Assembly (NCBI GenBank): GCA_003480725.1
Contig: QUJQ01000001.1
Span: 124,001 to 188,000 of the forward strand
Origin: Clostridiaceae bacterium AM27-36LB
Lineage (GTDB): Bacteria; Bacillota; Clostridia; Lachnospirales; Lachnospiraceae
Length of the DNA stretch: 64,000 nucleotides
Reading direction: 5' to 3'
Shown: in pieces, positions 42,024-49,443 of the stretch
Layout: every line of letters starts with the position of its first letter
Numbering within the stretch: position 1 is the stretch's first letter
The notes under the pieces: generated by a model
The model's database searches: none
Seen by the model: only the letters and a program-made list of their open reading frames with translations
What the model was told of the DNA's origin: nothing
Program-made: the position numbers and the translations under genes

Positions 42024-43637
42024 ATGGATTTGCTCGAAAATCAAACAGCAGCGGGATCTGTTGATATTGTGTTCCAGGATCTGGAAGCGATGCTGATGCG
42101 GAATATCATCAGACATTGTCAGGATTATGATCAGCCGATTGCTACAGATACATGGCTGCTGCAGAAGCTGGCAGAGATAGGACGTCTCGATCAGGAAAAC
42201 ATCAAACTGATTGCTCAGATGACGGGAATCTCTCAGACAGCGATGGAGCGGATGCTAAATGAATCTGCTGACGAAGCACTTAAGCGGGTAGAGCCTGCTC
42301 TTGCTTATCTGACACGTGAAGGGCTCGCAGGAAAGCCTGTAAAGCTGAGAAAAAGCAAGAGTGTGCAGAATACCATGAAGGATATGAAAGCCCAGGCAAA
42401 GAGCACTCTGAACCTCTGCAACACAAATATGTTGTATAAGGCGAGGGAAGCTTATCAGAAGCTGGTCAATAAAGTAGCTGCGGATGCTTCCGAGATTGCT
42501 GATAAGCAGTCTTTTCTGGATCGCCTAAATGCGCACGGGACAGCAGTCACGATTGGAGCAGAGTCCAGACAGCAAGCTATGCGGAGATGCATTGAGGAGT
42601 TCAATGACAAAGGCATCCCTGCATTTGTAGATAAGCGTGGCCGTGAATGGACTCCGAAAGCCTATGTAAATATGGCTATGAGAAACACAGCAAAGAACAC
42701 GGCGGATGAAGTACAGACTGCTAGATGCCGTGATTATGGTGTGAACCTGATTGAAATTGATTCCCATTCCGGAGCCAGACCAAAATGCGCTAGGGATCAA
42801 GGAAAGATATATGATCTCAACAATGGCAGCGGATACACGACAGATGCCAAAGGGAGAAAGGTGCAGTATTATCCTTGGAACTCCACTAGCTACGGAGAAC
42901 CAGACGGAATCCTCGGTATCAACTGCAGGCATCACAAATATCCGTTCTTTCCGGGCATGAGCTTACAGACCTATTTTCCGGCAGAGGACCAGGAAGCCAG
43001 TGACCGGCTGTACAAACAGACACAGGTGCAGAGAGCTCTGGAGAGGGATGTCCGGAAGCAGAAGCGAGAGTGTATGCTGTACAAAGAGCTGGGTGACGAT
43101 GAAGCCTTTGAACAGTCCGCAGTAAAGCTGAAAGCGAAGGAAGCAAAGCTGAAAAGCTATGTTGAAAAGACTCCGGATCTGCATCGGCGGAAGGATCGTG
43201 AGCAGGTAGTTGGATTTGACCGGAAAATCAGCGTGGAAGCAGTGGCTGCAAATAAAGCATATACAAAAGCTCAGAATACTGATAAAATACCATTAAAGGA
43301 TACAATTATCCATCGAAGCGTTGGCGCAAAATTTAAGAATTATAAAGTCGTGGATAAAACAACAGGTGTGGAATATGAATTTGCAGCAGGAAGCCGTATC
43401 CAAGATTCAGAAGTATTTGCCGGAAAAGGAACAAAACATCCGCTACACGAAGGTGTTGCAGAAGGTTTAACGGAACAATATGGCGGAAACGTATCAGAGT
43501 GGCAACATGCTAAAGGATATGGTACATTACTTGATCCTGACACAGGAGATGAATTAAGAGCAGAAGTTCACTGGTTTCAGGAGAAAAGTGTTGGTAAAGT
43601 GAAATTCAAAGTAAAGGAGTGGTTAGATGAAGGTTAG
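42024..43637 (+). CDS. Minor capsid protein (Phage_min_cap2/MuF type) with extra C-terminal domain
   Basis: 537 residues. Residues about 1-320 match phage minor head proteins: SHSGARPKCARDQGKIYDLN and GINCRHHKYPFFPGMS are diagnostic. After a basic coiled region, residues about 420-537 form a separate domain (IIHRSVGAKFKNYKVV...HPLHEGVAEGLTEQYGGNVSEWQHAKG...EVHWFQEKSVGKVKFKVKEWLDEG). MuF proteins in temperate phages often carry polymorphic toxin domains there. The domain is not identified; the AT-richer coding and the two tiny genes behind it fit an exchangeable cassette. Confidence 0.85.
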   Translation: MDLLENQTAAGSVDIVFQDLEAMLMRNIIRHCQDYDQPIATDTWLLQKLAEIGRLDQENIKLIAQMTGISQTAMERMLNESADEALKRVEPALAYLTREGLAGKPVKLRKSKSVQNTMKDMKAQAKSTLNLCNTNMLYKAREAYQKLVNKVAADASEIADKQSFLDRLNAHGTAVTIGAESRQQAMRRCIEEFNDKGIPAFVDKRGREWTPKAYVNMAMRNTAKNTADEVQTARCRDYGVNLIEIDSHSGARPKCARDQGKIYDLNNGSGYTTDAKGRKVQYYPWNSTSYGEPDGILGINCRHHKYPFFPGMSLQTYFPAEDQEASDRLYKQTQVQRALERDVRKQKRECMLYKELGDDEAFEQSAVKLKAKEAKLKSYVEKTPDLHRRKDREQVVGFDRKISVEAVAANKAYTKAQNTDKIPLKDTIIHRSVGAKFKNYKVVDKTTGVEYEFAAGSRIQDSEVFAGKGTKHPLHEGVAEGLTEQYGGNVSEWQHAKGYGTLLDPDTGDELRAEVHWFQEKSVGKVKFKVKEWLDEG

Positions 43638-43785
43638 ATATATTGGAAAGACAGAGTTCCTCGTACTTACGAACAGTAAAGTATACGATGTTATTTCTAT
43701 AGAAAAAGGATGGTACCGGATTATTGACGACTCCGGAGAAGACTATTTGTATCCTAAAAAATATTTTGAAGTAGTGGAGTCATAA
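43627..43785 (+). CDS. Small protein following the MuF gene, 52 residues
   Basis: MKVRYIGKTEFLVLTNSKVYDV followed by EKGWYRIIDDSGEDYLYP, a small beta-barrel (SH3-like) pattern common in Lachnospiraceae phages. Overlaps the MuF gene by 11 bases. An immunity or chaperone function for the MuF C-terminal domain is conceivable but not shown. Confidence 0.65.
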   Translation: MKVRYIGKTEFLVLTNSKVYDVISIEKGWYRIIDDSGEDYLYPKKYFEVVES

Positions 43786-43786
43786 A

Positions 43787-43930
43787 ATGGCCAAGATTGA
43801 TATATCAGAATATGATCCAAAGAAAAAGTATCCACCTGTGACGGAATTTGTTTTGGATGATAAACCAACGGAGATTCCGGTGCCAGAGTTTTTGAAAAAG
43901 AAAGAAAAAGATGATACCACCAGTGAGTAG
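43787..43930 (+). CDS. Small acidic protein, 47 residues
   Basis: MAKIDISEYDPKKKYPPVTEFVLDD, Lys/Asp-rich and probably disordered. The transcription terminator below overlaps its last codons. Unknown function. Confidence 0.55.
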   Translation: MAKIDISEYDPKKKYPPVTEFVLDDKPTEIPVPEFLKKKEKDDTTSE

Positions 43931-43948
43931 GCTGGTGGTATTTTTATA
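43914..43948 (+). terminator. Terminator overlapping the end of the small acidic gene
   Basis: Stem ATACCACCAG with CTGGTGGTAT, loop containing the stop codon, then TTTTTATA. It separates the MuF cassette from the capsid genes. Confidence 0.75.
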
Positions 43949-43975
43949 CCCATTTAAGAAAGGGGTGGGGAAGAT

Positions 43976-44188
43976 GTGAGAGAATACTATACAGTTACCA
44001 AAGATGTGGACATCCTGGCACCATCCTGGTTGTCAGAACGCATCAAGAGAGGCATAGCAACGATCCTGTACCGGACCAGAGATGGCCATGCGGAAGTGAA
44101 AGGGGTGAGGGTAAAAGGTGACGATGTGGCACAGATCGGTGACACAATCATGTTCAATGGAAGACGGATATCCGTAGAAAGGCGGTGA
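43976..44188 (+). CDS. Hypothetical phage protein, 70 residues
   Basis: GTG start after GGGGTGGGGAAG. Sequence MREYYTVTKDVDILAPSWLSERIKRG then a beta-rich end (VGDTIMFNG-like QIGDTIMFNGRRISV). Unrecognised. Confidence 0.55.
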   Translation: MREYYTVTKDVDILAPSWLSERIKRGIATILYRTRDGHAEVKGVRVKGDDVAQIGDTIMFNGRRISVERR

Positions 44189-44248
44189 TCCAGATATCTC
44201 GGAGCTGTCCGTTAAACAGTGAGCGACTCCAGGAAGGAGGAATACGTA

Positions 44249-44551
44249 GTGATAACGGTAACTATCACAGAGAATGGCCTTACGGTAGACGGCCATGCGG
44301 GTTACGCAGAAATCGGGAAAGATATTGTATGTGCTGCAGTGTCGAGTCTGACACAGGGACTGATACATTCGCTCAAGGCTTTGACGGATGATGAGATCTC
44401 TTACAGAGTTGCAAGCGGACATGCGGAAATAACGTATAAGGATCTATCAGAAAGGGGAAAGCTTCTGGTCGATTCTTTTTTTATTGCTGTGAGTGACATA
44501 CAGCTTACTTACGGAGATGACTATGTGAAAATAGGCGCCGAACGGGCGTAA
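44249..44551 (+). CDS. Phage-encoded Prp family cysteine protease
   Basis: 100 residues of the Prp family (ribosomal-processing cysteine protease that trims the N-terminus of protein L27 in Firmicutes). Catalytic His16 (VDGHAGYAE) and Cys28 (DIVCAAVSSL) are both present. The GTG start has GGAGG eight bases upstream. It lies directly before scaffold, capsid and tail-tube genes whose products start with LQxFA, the L27-type cleavage site. In staphylococcal phage 80-alpha, host Prp cleaves scaffold and capsid at such a motif; here the phage brings its own copy. Confidence 0.88.
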   Translation: MITVTITENGLTVDGHAGYAEIGKDIVCAAVSSLTQGLIHSLKALTDDEISYRVASGHAEITYKDLSERGKLLVDSFFIAVSDIQLTYGDDYVKIGAERA

Positions 44552-44572
44552 AACGGAAAGGACGGTATAAAA

Positions 44573-45223
44573 ATGAAATTCAGAACACTGGTAGAAGAAG
44601 GTTACAGAATGGATCTGCAGGTATTTGCGGATGATCCTGATGGAACCGATAATGATGGCGATTCTGGTGAGGAAGACACCGATGATGAAGCTGACGACGA
44701 TGACGGCGGAGATGATCAGAACGAGAAAAAGTACACCCAGAAGGACATTGATGAAGCTGTGCAGAAACGTCTCGCCAGAGAAAAGCGTAAATGGCAGCGA
44801 GAACAGCAGAAAAAGGCTGGAGAACCTGACAGCAAGGGTAAAGCTGGAGGAGATGGCAAAAAAGACGAAGAGAACGAGGAGACAAAAGCTCTTCGGGACA
44901 AGGCTGCCAAGGCTGACGATTTGGAGCTGAAGTGGACATGTCTGGAGCACGATGTGGATAAGTCCTGTGTAGATGATGTCCTCGCATTAGCAAAAGTGCA
45001 CATGGCTAAAGATGAGGATATGGACATCGAGGATGCCATTGATGAGGTACTGAAGAAGTATCCACAGTTTAAGGCTGGATCATCCAAGGATGAGGATGAT
45101 GATAACGATGATGAAACAGAAAAGAAAAAGTCCTGGGGACAGCGGCAGAGGGGCGGAAGCAAGAAGACTTCCGGGGTAGAAGCTGCATTCCTGAAACGCA
45201 ATCCAGGACTTAAAATTGATTGA
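44573..45223 (+). CDS. Phage scaffold protein
   Basis: 216 residues, extremely acidic N-terminal half, then a coiled coil (KYTQKDIDEAVQKRLAREKRKWQREQQKK) and a C-terminal helical part, the usual plan of a scaffolding protein removed during head maturation. The N-terminal segment contains RMDLQVFADD, a Prp-like site (LQVFA). GGAAAGGA precedes this ATG; a second in-frame ATG at 44609 would place the motif closer to the start. Confidence 0.82.
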   Translation: MKFRTLVEEGYRMDLQVFADDPDGTDNDGDSGEEDTDDEADDDDGGDDQNEKKYTQKDIDEAVQKRLAREKRKWQREQQKKAGEPDSKGKAGGDGKKDEENEETKALRDKAAKADDLELKWTCLEHDVDKSCVDDVLALAKVHMAKDEDMDIEDAIDEVLKKYPQFKAGSSKDEDDDNDDETEKKKSWGQRQRGGSKKTSGVEAAFLKRNPGLKID

Positions 45224-45237
45224 GGAGGAATAGGAGT

Positions 45238-46131
45238 ATGAAATTTTTAATGTTTTTACAGCTGTTTGCGCATGCACATCAGGAGAGATGGTCTTCCCTG
45301 GTGGATGCGAAACTGCGTCAGACCCTTGTGACCAGAGATAATTATATCTTCAACACCAATTATGAGGGGAACCCGAAATCCGGAAAGGTCAAGGTCCCGG
45401 TAAGAGATACAGAAGTAACAGTGAAGGATTATAACAAGGCTACAGGAGTTGATCTGGAGACTGGAACCACGACTTACATGGATCTGAATATTGACCAGGA
45501 CAAAGCGGTCAATGAGCTGATCGACGGCTTTGACGCTGCGGCAGTCCCGGATAATATTCTGGCTGACCGTCTGGATTCTGCCGGTTATTCCCTTGCACTG
45601 GAGATGGATCAGAAGTCCATTAACCTGCTGGAGACTACAAGCGGAATCAACGTGTGTGCAACCAAGACTGCAGCGACTGATCAGACCGCATACAAGGAAG
45701 TTCTGGCAGCAAAGACCTATCTGACCAGAAAAGGTGTGCCGCAGGCCGGACGCTGGCTGATCTGTTCTCCGGAGTTCATGGCAGTTCTGATGCTGGATGA
45801 TCATTTCATCCGCCAGGGAGATCTGTCTCAGGAGTTGAAAAACGCAGGTGCGGTTGGATCTGTAGCAGGATTTGCTGTGTTTGAGTCTGGAAACACCATG
45901 TATGAAGATACTAAGTTAGTGGCATCCAAGAAGACTACAACTGAGTTTATTGCAGGTCACCCGAACTGGTGTCACCGTGTCCAGGAGTGGGGCGTGGATG
46001 TGCATGCACAGGATCTTGCCGGATCCGGAAAATACATCGGAGCATCTGCGGTGCAGGGTCGTAAGATCTACGGTCTGATGATTTCTAAACCGCAGACTGT
46101 GTATGTGAAGAGAACGGAGGCCGCTGCTTAA
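45238..46131 (+). CDS. Major capsid protein
   Basis: 297 residues beginning MKFLMFLQLFAHAH; the LQLFA is a Prp-type cleavage site. The rest has the HK97-fold features of N4-gp56/P22-like small Firmicute capsids (DKAVNELIDGFDAAAVPDNILADRLDSAGYSLALEMDQ, PEFMAVLMLDDHF). GGAGG and GGAG lie before the ATG. Position after scaffold and before connectors confirms it. Confidence 0.88.
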   Translation: MKFLMFLQLFAHAHQERWSSLVDAKLRQTLVTRDNYIFNTNYEGNPKSGKVKVPVRDTEVTVKDYNKATGVDLETGTTTYMDLNIDQDKAVNELIDGFDAAAVPDNILADRLDSAGYSLALEMDQKSINLLETTSGINVCATKTAATDQTAYKEVLAAKTYLTRKGVPQAGRWLICSPEFMAVLMLDDHFIRQGDLSQELKNAGAVGSVAGFAVFESGNTMYEDTKLVASKKTTTEFIAGHPNWCHRVQEWGVDVHAQDLAGSGKYIGASAVQGRKIYGLMISKPQTVYVKRTEAAA

Positions 46132-46145
46132 GGGGAGCTGATAAA

Positions 46146-46532
46146 ATGGCATATGTAGATGAGGTATACTACAATGATTCCTTCAGTGGGGAGCCAGTCG
46201 ATACGACTGACTTCCCTTCTCTTTGCCGCCGTGCAGAAGAGATCATTGAGGAGATGACATTGTATCGGGTCACTCCGGTTACGTTTCCGGCGATGCCCGA
46301 AGACATGCAGACACGGATAAAGGATGCTGTGTGCGCACAGATAGAGTATCTGGATGCAAACGGCGGAGCTGATCTGGATATGGGAGATGGTCTTGCCGGG
46401 GCATCGCTCGGGAAATTCAGTTACACAGGTGCATCTTCCGGATCCGGTTCGACTGTTCAGTCAATTATTGCACCAAGAGCGGAGCGGATCCTGTGGCCAA
46501 CAGGACTGACGTATAGGGGAGGGAGAGTATGA
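46146..46532 (+). CDS. Head-tail connector protein
   Basis: 128 residues: N-terminal helix-rich segment DTTDFPSLCRRAEEIIEEMTLYRV, then a Gly/Ser-rich tail (GASLGKFSYTGASSGSG) and APRAERILWPTGLTYRGGR. This is the gp6-type connector that extends the portal. Overlaps the next gene by four bases. Confidence 0.75.
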   Translation: MAYVDEVYYNDSFSGEPVDTTDFPSLCRRAEEIIEEMTLYRVTPVTFPAMPEDMQTRIKDAVCAQIEYLDANGGADLDMGDGLAGASLGKFSYTGASSGSGSTVQSIIAPRAERILWPTGLTYRGGRV

Positions 46533-46870
46533 AACCGATACCTAAACGACTGTTAATCCATACGGTTACACTGCACAAGGTAGCAAAGAAGGATGCCTGG
46601 GGATCTGCGACATTGGATGAGGGCACAGAGCTTACTTATGTTCGCATAGAACCGTCAAGTAAGATCGTCCGGGATAAGAACAATGCGGAGATCCAGCTGG
46701 CAGCTACATTGTTTTTGGATTGCAAATATAGCTGCCCTGCGGGGATGGAGATTCAGCTGGATGATATTGTTGTCTTCAATGGCCAGAAGCTCCGTGTACA
46801 GCTCGTAGAGCCTCTGTACGCAGAGAAAAAGTTGCATCATTACGAGATAGGACTGGTGAAGTATGCCTAA
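46529..46870 (+). CDS. Minor capsid protein 1-type head closure protein
   Basis: 113 residues: LLIHTVTLHKVAKKDAWG...LTYVRIEPSSKIVRDKNN and DDIVVFNGQKLRVQLVEPLY, the Minor_capsid_1 family pattern. Part of the head-tail joining module, with overlapping genes on both sides. Confidence 0.8.
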   Translation: MKPIPKRLLIHTVTLHKVAKKDAWGSATLDEGTELTYVRIEPSSKIVRDKNNAEIQLAATLFLDCKYSCPAGMEIQLDDIVVFNGQKLRVQLVEPLYAEKKLHHYEIGLVKYA

Positions 46871-47267
46871 AATAAGCACAAGAGTTACCTTTGACAAGAA
46901 AGCCGCAGCCGCACGGATCCGGGCGGTTGCAAATGATGCACTGACGGTCATGGGAAACCAGGCATTGAAAGATGTTACTCAGTATGTACCGCTTGATCAG
47001 GGAACACTGCGGTCCAGCGGCCTGTCTTCCAGTGATAGAACCGCGCATGATATGAAGTTTGACCTTCGGTGGTCAACACCCTATGCCCAGTATCTTTGGC
47101 ATGGTGATGTCATGTATGGAAATCCTACAAGAAGGACATATGGTCAGGAGAAACTGAGTTTTACCAGTGCTCTTGCCAGGGAAGAATGGGCGAAATATGC
47201 CAGAGAAGTGCATGGCGAAGATTGGAAGAAAGTCTATCAGGCAGCCTTGAAGGAGGGATTGAAGTGA
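46863..47267 (+). CDS. Minor capsid protein 2-type (HK97 gp10-like)
   Basis: 134 residues: YVPLDQGTLRSSG and STPYAQYLWHGDVMYGNPTRRTYG are typical of Minor_capsid_2 proteins. Acts in the head-tail interface. Its stop overlaps the GTG start of the next gene. Confidence 0.82.
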   Translation: MPKISTRVTFDKKAAAARIRAVANDALTVMGNQALKDVTQYVPLDQGTLRSSGLSSSDRTAHDMKFDLRWSTPYAQYLWHGDVMYGNPTRRTYGQEKLSFTSALAREEWAKYAREVHGEDWKKVYQAALKEGLK

Positions 47268-47653
47268 CACCATTGATTGAGTTTATGGAAACTCTGAAAA
47301 GGACTGCAGAGGAAAACTGTTGTCTTGGATCAGAAATCTCGCTGGATGAACTTCCGGCGGGCGGCGGTATTTATGCAGAACCCGGAGAGGGATCAACTGC
47401 AGATACCACTTATAATAAAGCGGAGATGAAGACAATCCCTGTTTTGTTTTTATGCAGGAATGAAAGCCAGCAGAAATGTCTTGAGCAGCTGGAGAGCATT
47501 TGTAATTATTTCCAAAAGCTGAAGAAGCATCCGAATGGTGAGTCTTTCAGTTGGCTCAATACGGAGATTGCAAAGTATCCTTCCAAAATTGGAAGAGACG
47601 AGGATGGAACTTATCATTATTCTTGCATATTGCGTTGTTTATTATATTTTTAG
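47264..47653 (+). CDS. Minor capsid protein 3-type tail completion protein
   Basis: 129 residues from GTG (AGGAGG seven bases upstream). IYAEPGEGSTADTTYNKAEMKTIPVLFLCRN is the Minor_capsid_3 pattern. Completes the neck of the virion. Confidence 0.8.
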   Translation: MTPLIEFMETLKRTAEENCCLGSEISLDELPAGGGIYAEPGEGSTADTTYNKAEMKTIPVLFLCRNESQQKCLEQLESICNYFQKLKKHPNGESFSWLNTEIAKYPSKIGRDEDGTYHYSCILRCLLYF

Positions 47654-47665
47654 AGGAGGAAAATC

Positions 47666-48157
47666 ATGAAAATGAATCTTCAGATGTTTGCGGAGCCGGA
47701 GCTCCCGAAAAGTCCGATTGCTCCGGAAATCAACTATGAGACAAAAGCCTATATCAACACAACACCAGATACCGAGGCATCCCCTACATGGGCAGACATG
47801 GGAAATCTCATGAAGAATATGTCTCAGGCCCTTAATGAAGTCCTTTCCCAGAACAGCTATTATGCGGATCTGGGATGGGGAAGTACGGCCGTGACAGGTG
47901 CTCAGATGACGCTCACAGTAACTGGTGACGTGAAACCTGGGGATGCTGCTTGCGATTATATTCTGTCTGATAAAGTTATGTATGGCTTTGGAGCAGCGCG
48001 TCAGACTCATCTGAAACTGGAGAAAGGTAATAAGATTATTATCTGGCCGATCACACTGGCGAACATTACACCGGCATACGGAGATGCGAATCAGCCGAAT
48101 GCGCTGACTGTTACGGTCCACGGAAACGGGAAACCTGCTATTGGAACAAAATCATAA
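47666..48157 (+). CDS. Major tail (tube) protein
   Basis: 163 residues starting MKMNLQMFAEPELPKSP; NLQMFA is again a Prp-type site, seven to nine residues into the protein as in ribosomal protein L27. The remainder is beta-rich (YADLGWGSTAVTGAQMTLTVTGDVKPGDAACDYI) like phage tail tube subunits. Strong GAGGAGG upstream, terminator downstream, consistent with high expression. Confidence 0.82.
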   Translation: MKMNLQMFAEPELPKSPIAPEINYETKAYINTTPDTEASPTWADMGNLMKNMSQALNEVLSQNSYYADLGWGSTAVTGAQMTLTVTGDVKPGDAACDYILSDKVMYGFGAARQTHLKLEKGNKIIIWPITLANITPAYGDANQPNALTVTVHGNGKPAIGTKS

Positions 48158-48162
48158 GTCTT

Positions 48163-48191
48163 GGCGGGGGTCTATCTCCCCGCCCTTTTTG
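48163..48191 (+). terminator. Terminator after the tail tube gene
   Basis: GGCGGGG, eight-base loop, CCCCGCC, then CTTTTT. Confidence 0.85.
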
Positions 48192-48203
48192 GAGGAATGA
48201 AGA

Positions 48204-48650
48204 ATGGCATATAAAGCAAAAAGACAGGATCGGGTAATTGAAGACCTCGAACTGTGTGGATCTGATGGAAAAGTTGTTAAAACAATTCATGTGGAACTGG
48301 ATGCCGATAACATGGTAAGGAAACTGTCAGAGAAACATGTAGCTTTGATCAATGCGCTGAAAAACGTGCAAGAAATCAAAGATGCCAGCACAGAGGGAGA
48401 GAAAGCAAGTGCTATAACAGTTTTGGGAGCGGCGGTGGTAGATTTGTTTGAAGCTGTGTTTGGAAGAGAAGATGCTAAGTGTATTCTTGATTTTTACGGA
48501 AACCGGTATGTAGAAATGTGCCAGGAAGTTGTTCCCTTCATCACACAGATTGTGATCCCGGAAGTCCGGAAGATTGCGAAGCAGAACAAAAAAGCTGCAC
48601 TGGCCGGATACAGCCGTAGAAATTCTATATTTAATGGGTTCAGAAAATGA
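48204..48650 (+). CDS. Tail assembly chaperone
   Basis: 148 residues between tube and tape measure genes, the position of gpG-type chaperones. Charged helical protein (MVRKLSEKHVALINALKNVQEIKDA...). Overlaps the following gene by four bases (ATGA); a slippage site was not obvious. Confidence 0.7.
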   Translation: MAYKAKRQDRVIEDLELCGSDGKVVKTIHVELDADNMVRKLSEKHVALINALKNVQEIKDASTEGEKASAITVLGAAVVDLFEAVFGREDAKCILDFYGNRYVEMCQEVVPFITQIVIPEVRKIAKQNKKAALAGYSRRNSIFNGFRK

Positions 48651-49246
48651 GCCTTCTAACGGAGTATCCATCCAGGTGGGTGAGGTATGGCGGACATCGG
48701 ATCAGAATCTGCTGCAGTTATGACAATGTGCTGGAAGTACAGAGGCTTTATAAGAACCAGAGCCTGTCCGATCTGGAGAAAGCAGATCAGGCACTTATCA
48801 TGCTTACAGGAAGCCCATTCCAATTATGGCTGATGGGCGAAGGGGATAAGCTTCAACTGCTTAATAAAATCTATGAAGAACAGATCCGGATTTCGAAGAA
48901 ACCATCTGTAGGAAAGCAGATTCGTTCCTTTGATTTTGAATTGGATGCAGAGTATATCTATGCATCATTCATGCAGGACTATGGGATTGATCTGGTAAAA
49001 GAACAGGGACGGCTGCCGTGGAAACAGTTTGTGGCATTGTTTCAGGGGCTGACCAGTAAGACCAAGATCAAAGAGATTATGCGGATCCGCGCGATGGATG
49101 TCCCGGAGCCTAACGGGCATAACCAGAAAGAGATTCAGAACATCATGGAGCTGAAGTCTTATTATGCGCTGCCTGTTGAAGGCGGTGGTGGTCAGAGCGG
49201 CTTGAATGCATTGTTTGCAGCTCTGGAAGCGGAGGCTATGAGATGA
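48647..49246 (+). CDS. Phage Gp15 family protein
   Basis: 199 residues with the Gp15 pattern: MSLLTEYPSRWVRYGG, FDFELDAEYIYASFMQDYGIDL and LPWKQFVALFQGLTSKTKIKEIMRIR. Gp15 normally lies right before the tape measure gene and acts as the second tail chaperone. Confidence 0.85.
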   Translation: MSLLTEYPSRWVRYGGHRIRICCSYDNVLEVQRLYKNQSLSDLEKADQALIMLTGSPFQLWLMGEGDKLQLLNKIYEEQIRISKKPSVGKQIRSFDFELDAEYIYASFMQDYGIDLVKEQGRLPWKQFVALFQGLTSKTKIKEIMRIRAMDVPEPNGHNQKEIQNIMELKSYYALPVEGGGGQSGLNALFAALEAEAMR

Positions 49247-49395
49247 TGGATAAGAAAAAAGTAAAATGTCCCTATTGCGGGCATGAACAGAATATTTTGT
49301 ATGGTCCCCGGGCAATGTGCCGGGGCATTTTTATACGCTGTAAAGCAAGGCAATGCAGAAAAGAATTTGAAATCACGATAAACCAGGACAGGTAG
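49243..49395 (+). CDS. Small zinc-ribbon protein (Com-like)
   Basis: 50 residues: KVKCPYCGHEQNILYG and FIRCKARQCRKEFEI, two Cys pairs resembling the Mu Com zinc finger. Coupled to Gp15 (ATGA-type overlap). The coding sequence contains a CCCCGG/CCGGGG hairpin followed by CATTTTTAT (49306-49333), which could act as an internal terminator. Confidence 0.68.
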   Translation: MMDKKKVKCPYCGHEQNILYGPRAMCRGIFIRCKARQCRKEFEITINQDR

Positions 49396-49443
49396 TGCCT
49401 ATGTGCCGATGTCTGATTTGTAAGGCAGAGGCAGGTGAATGGC

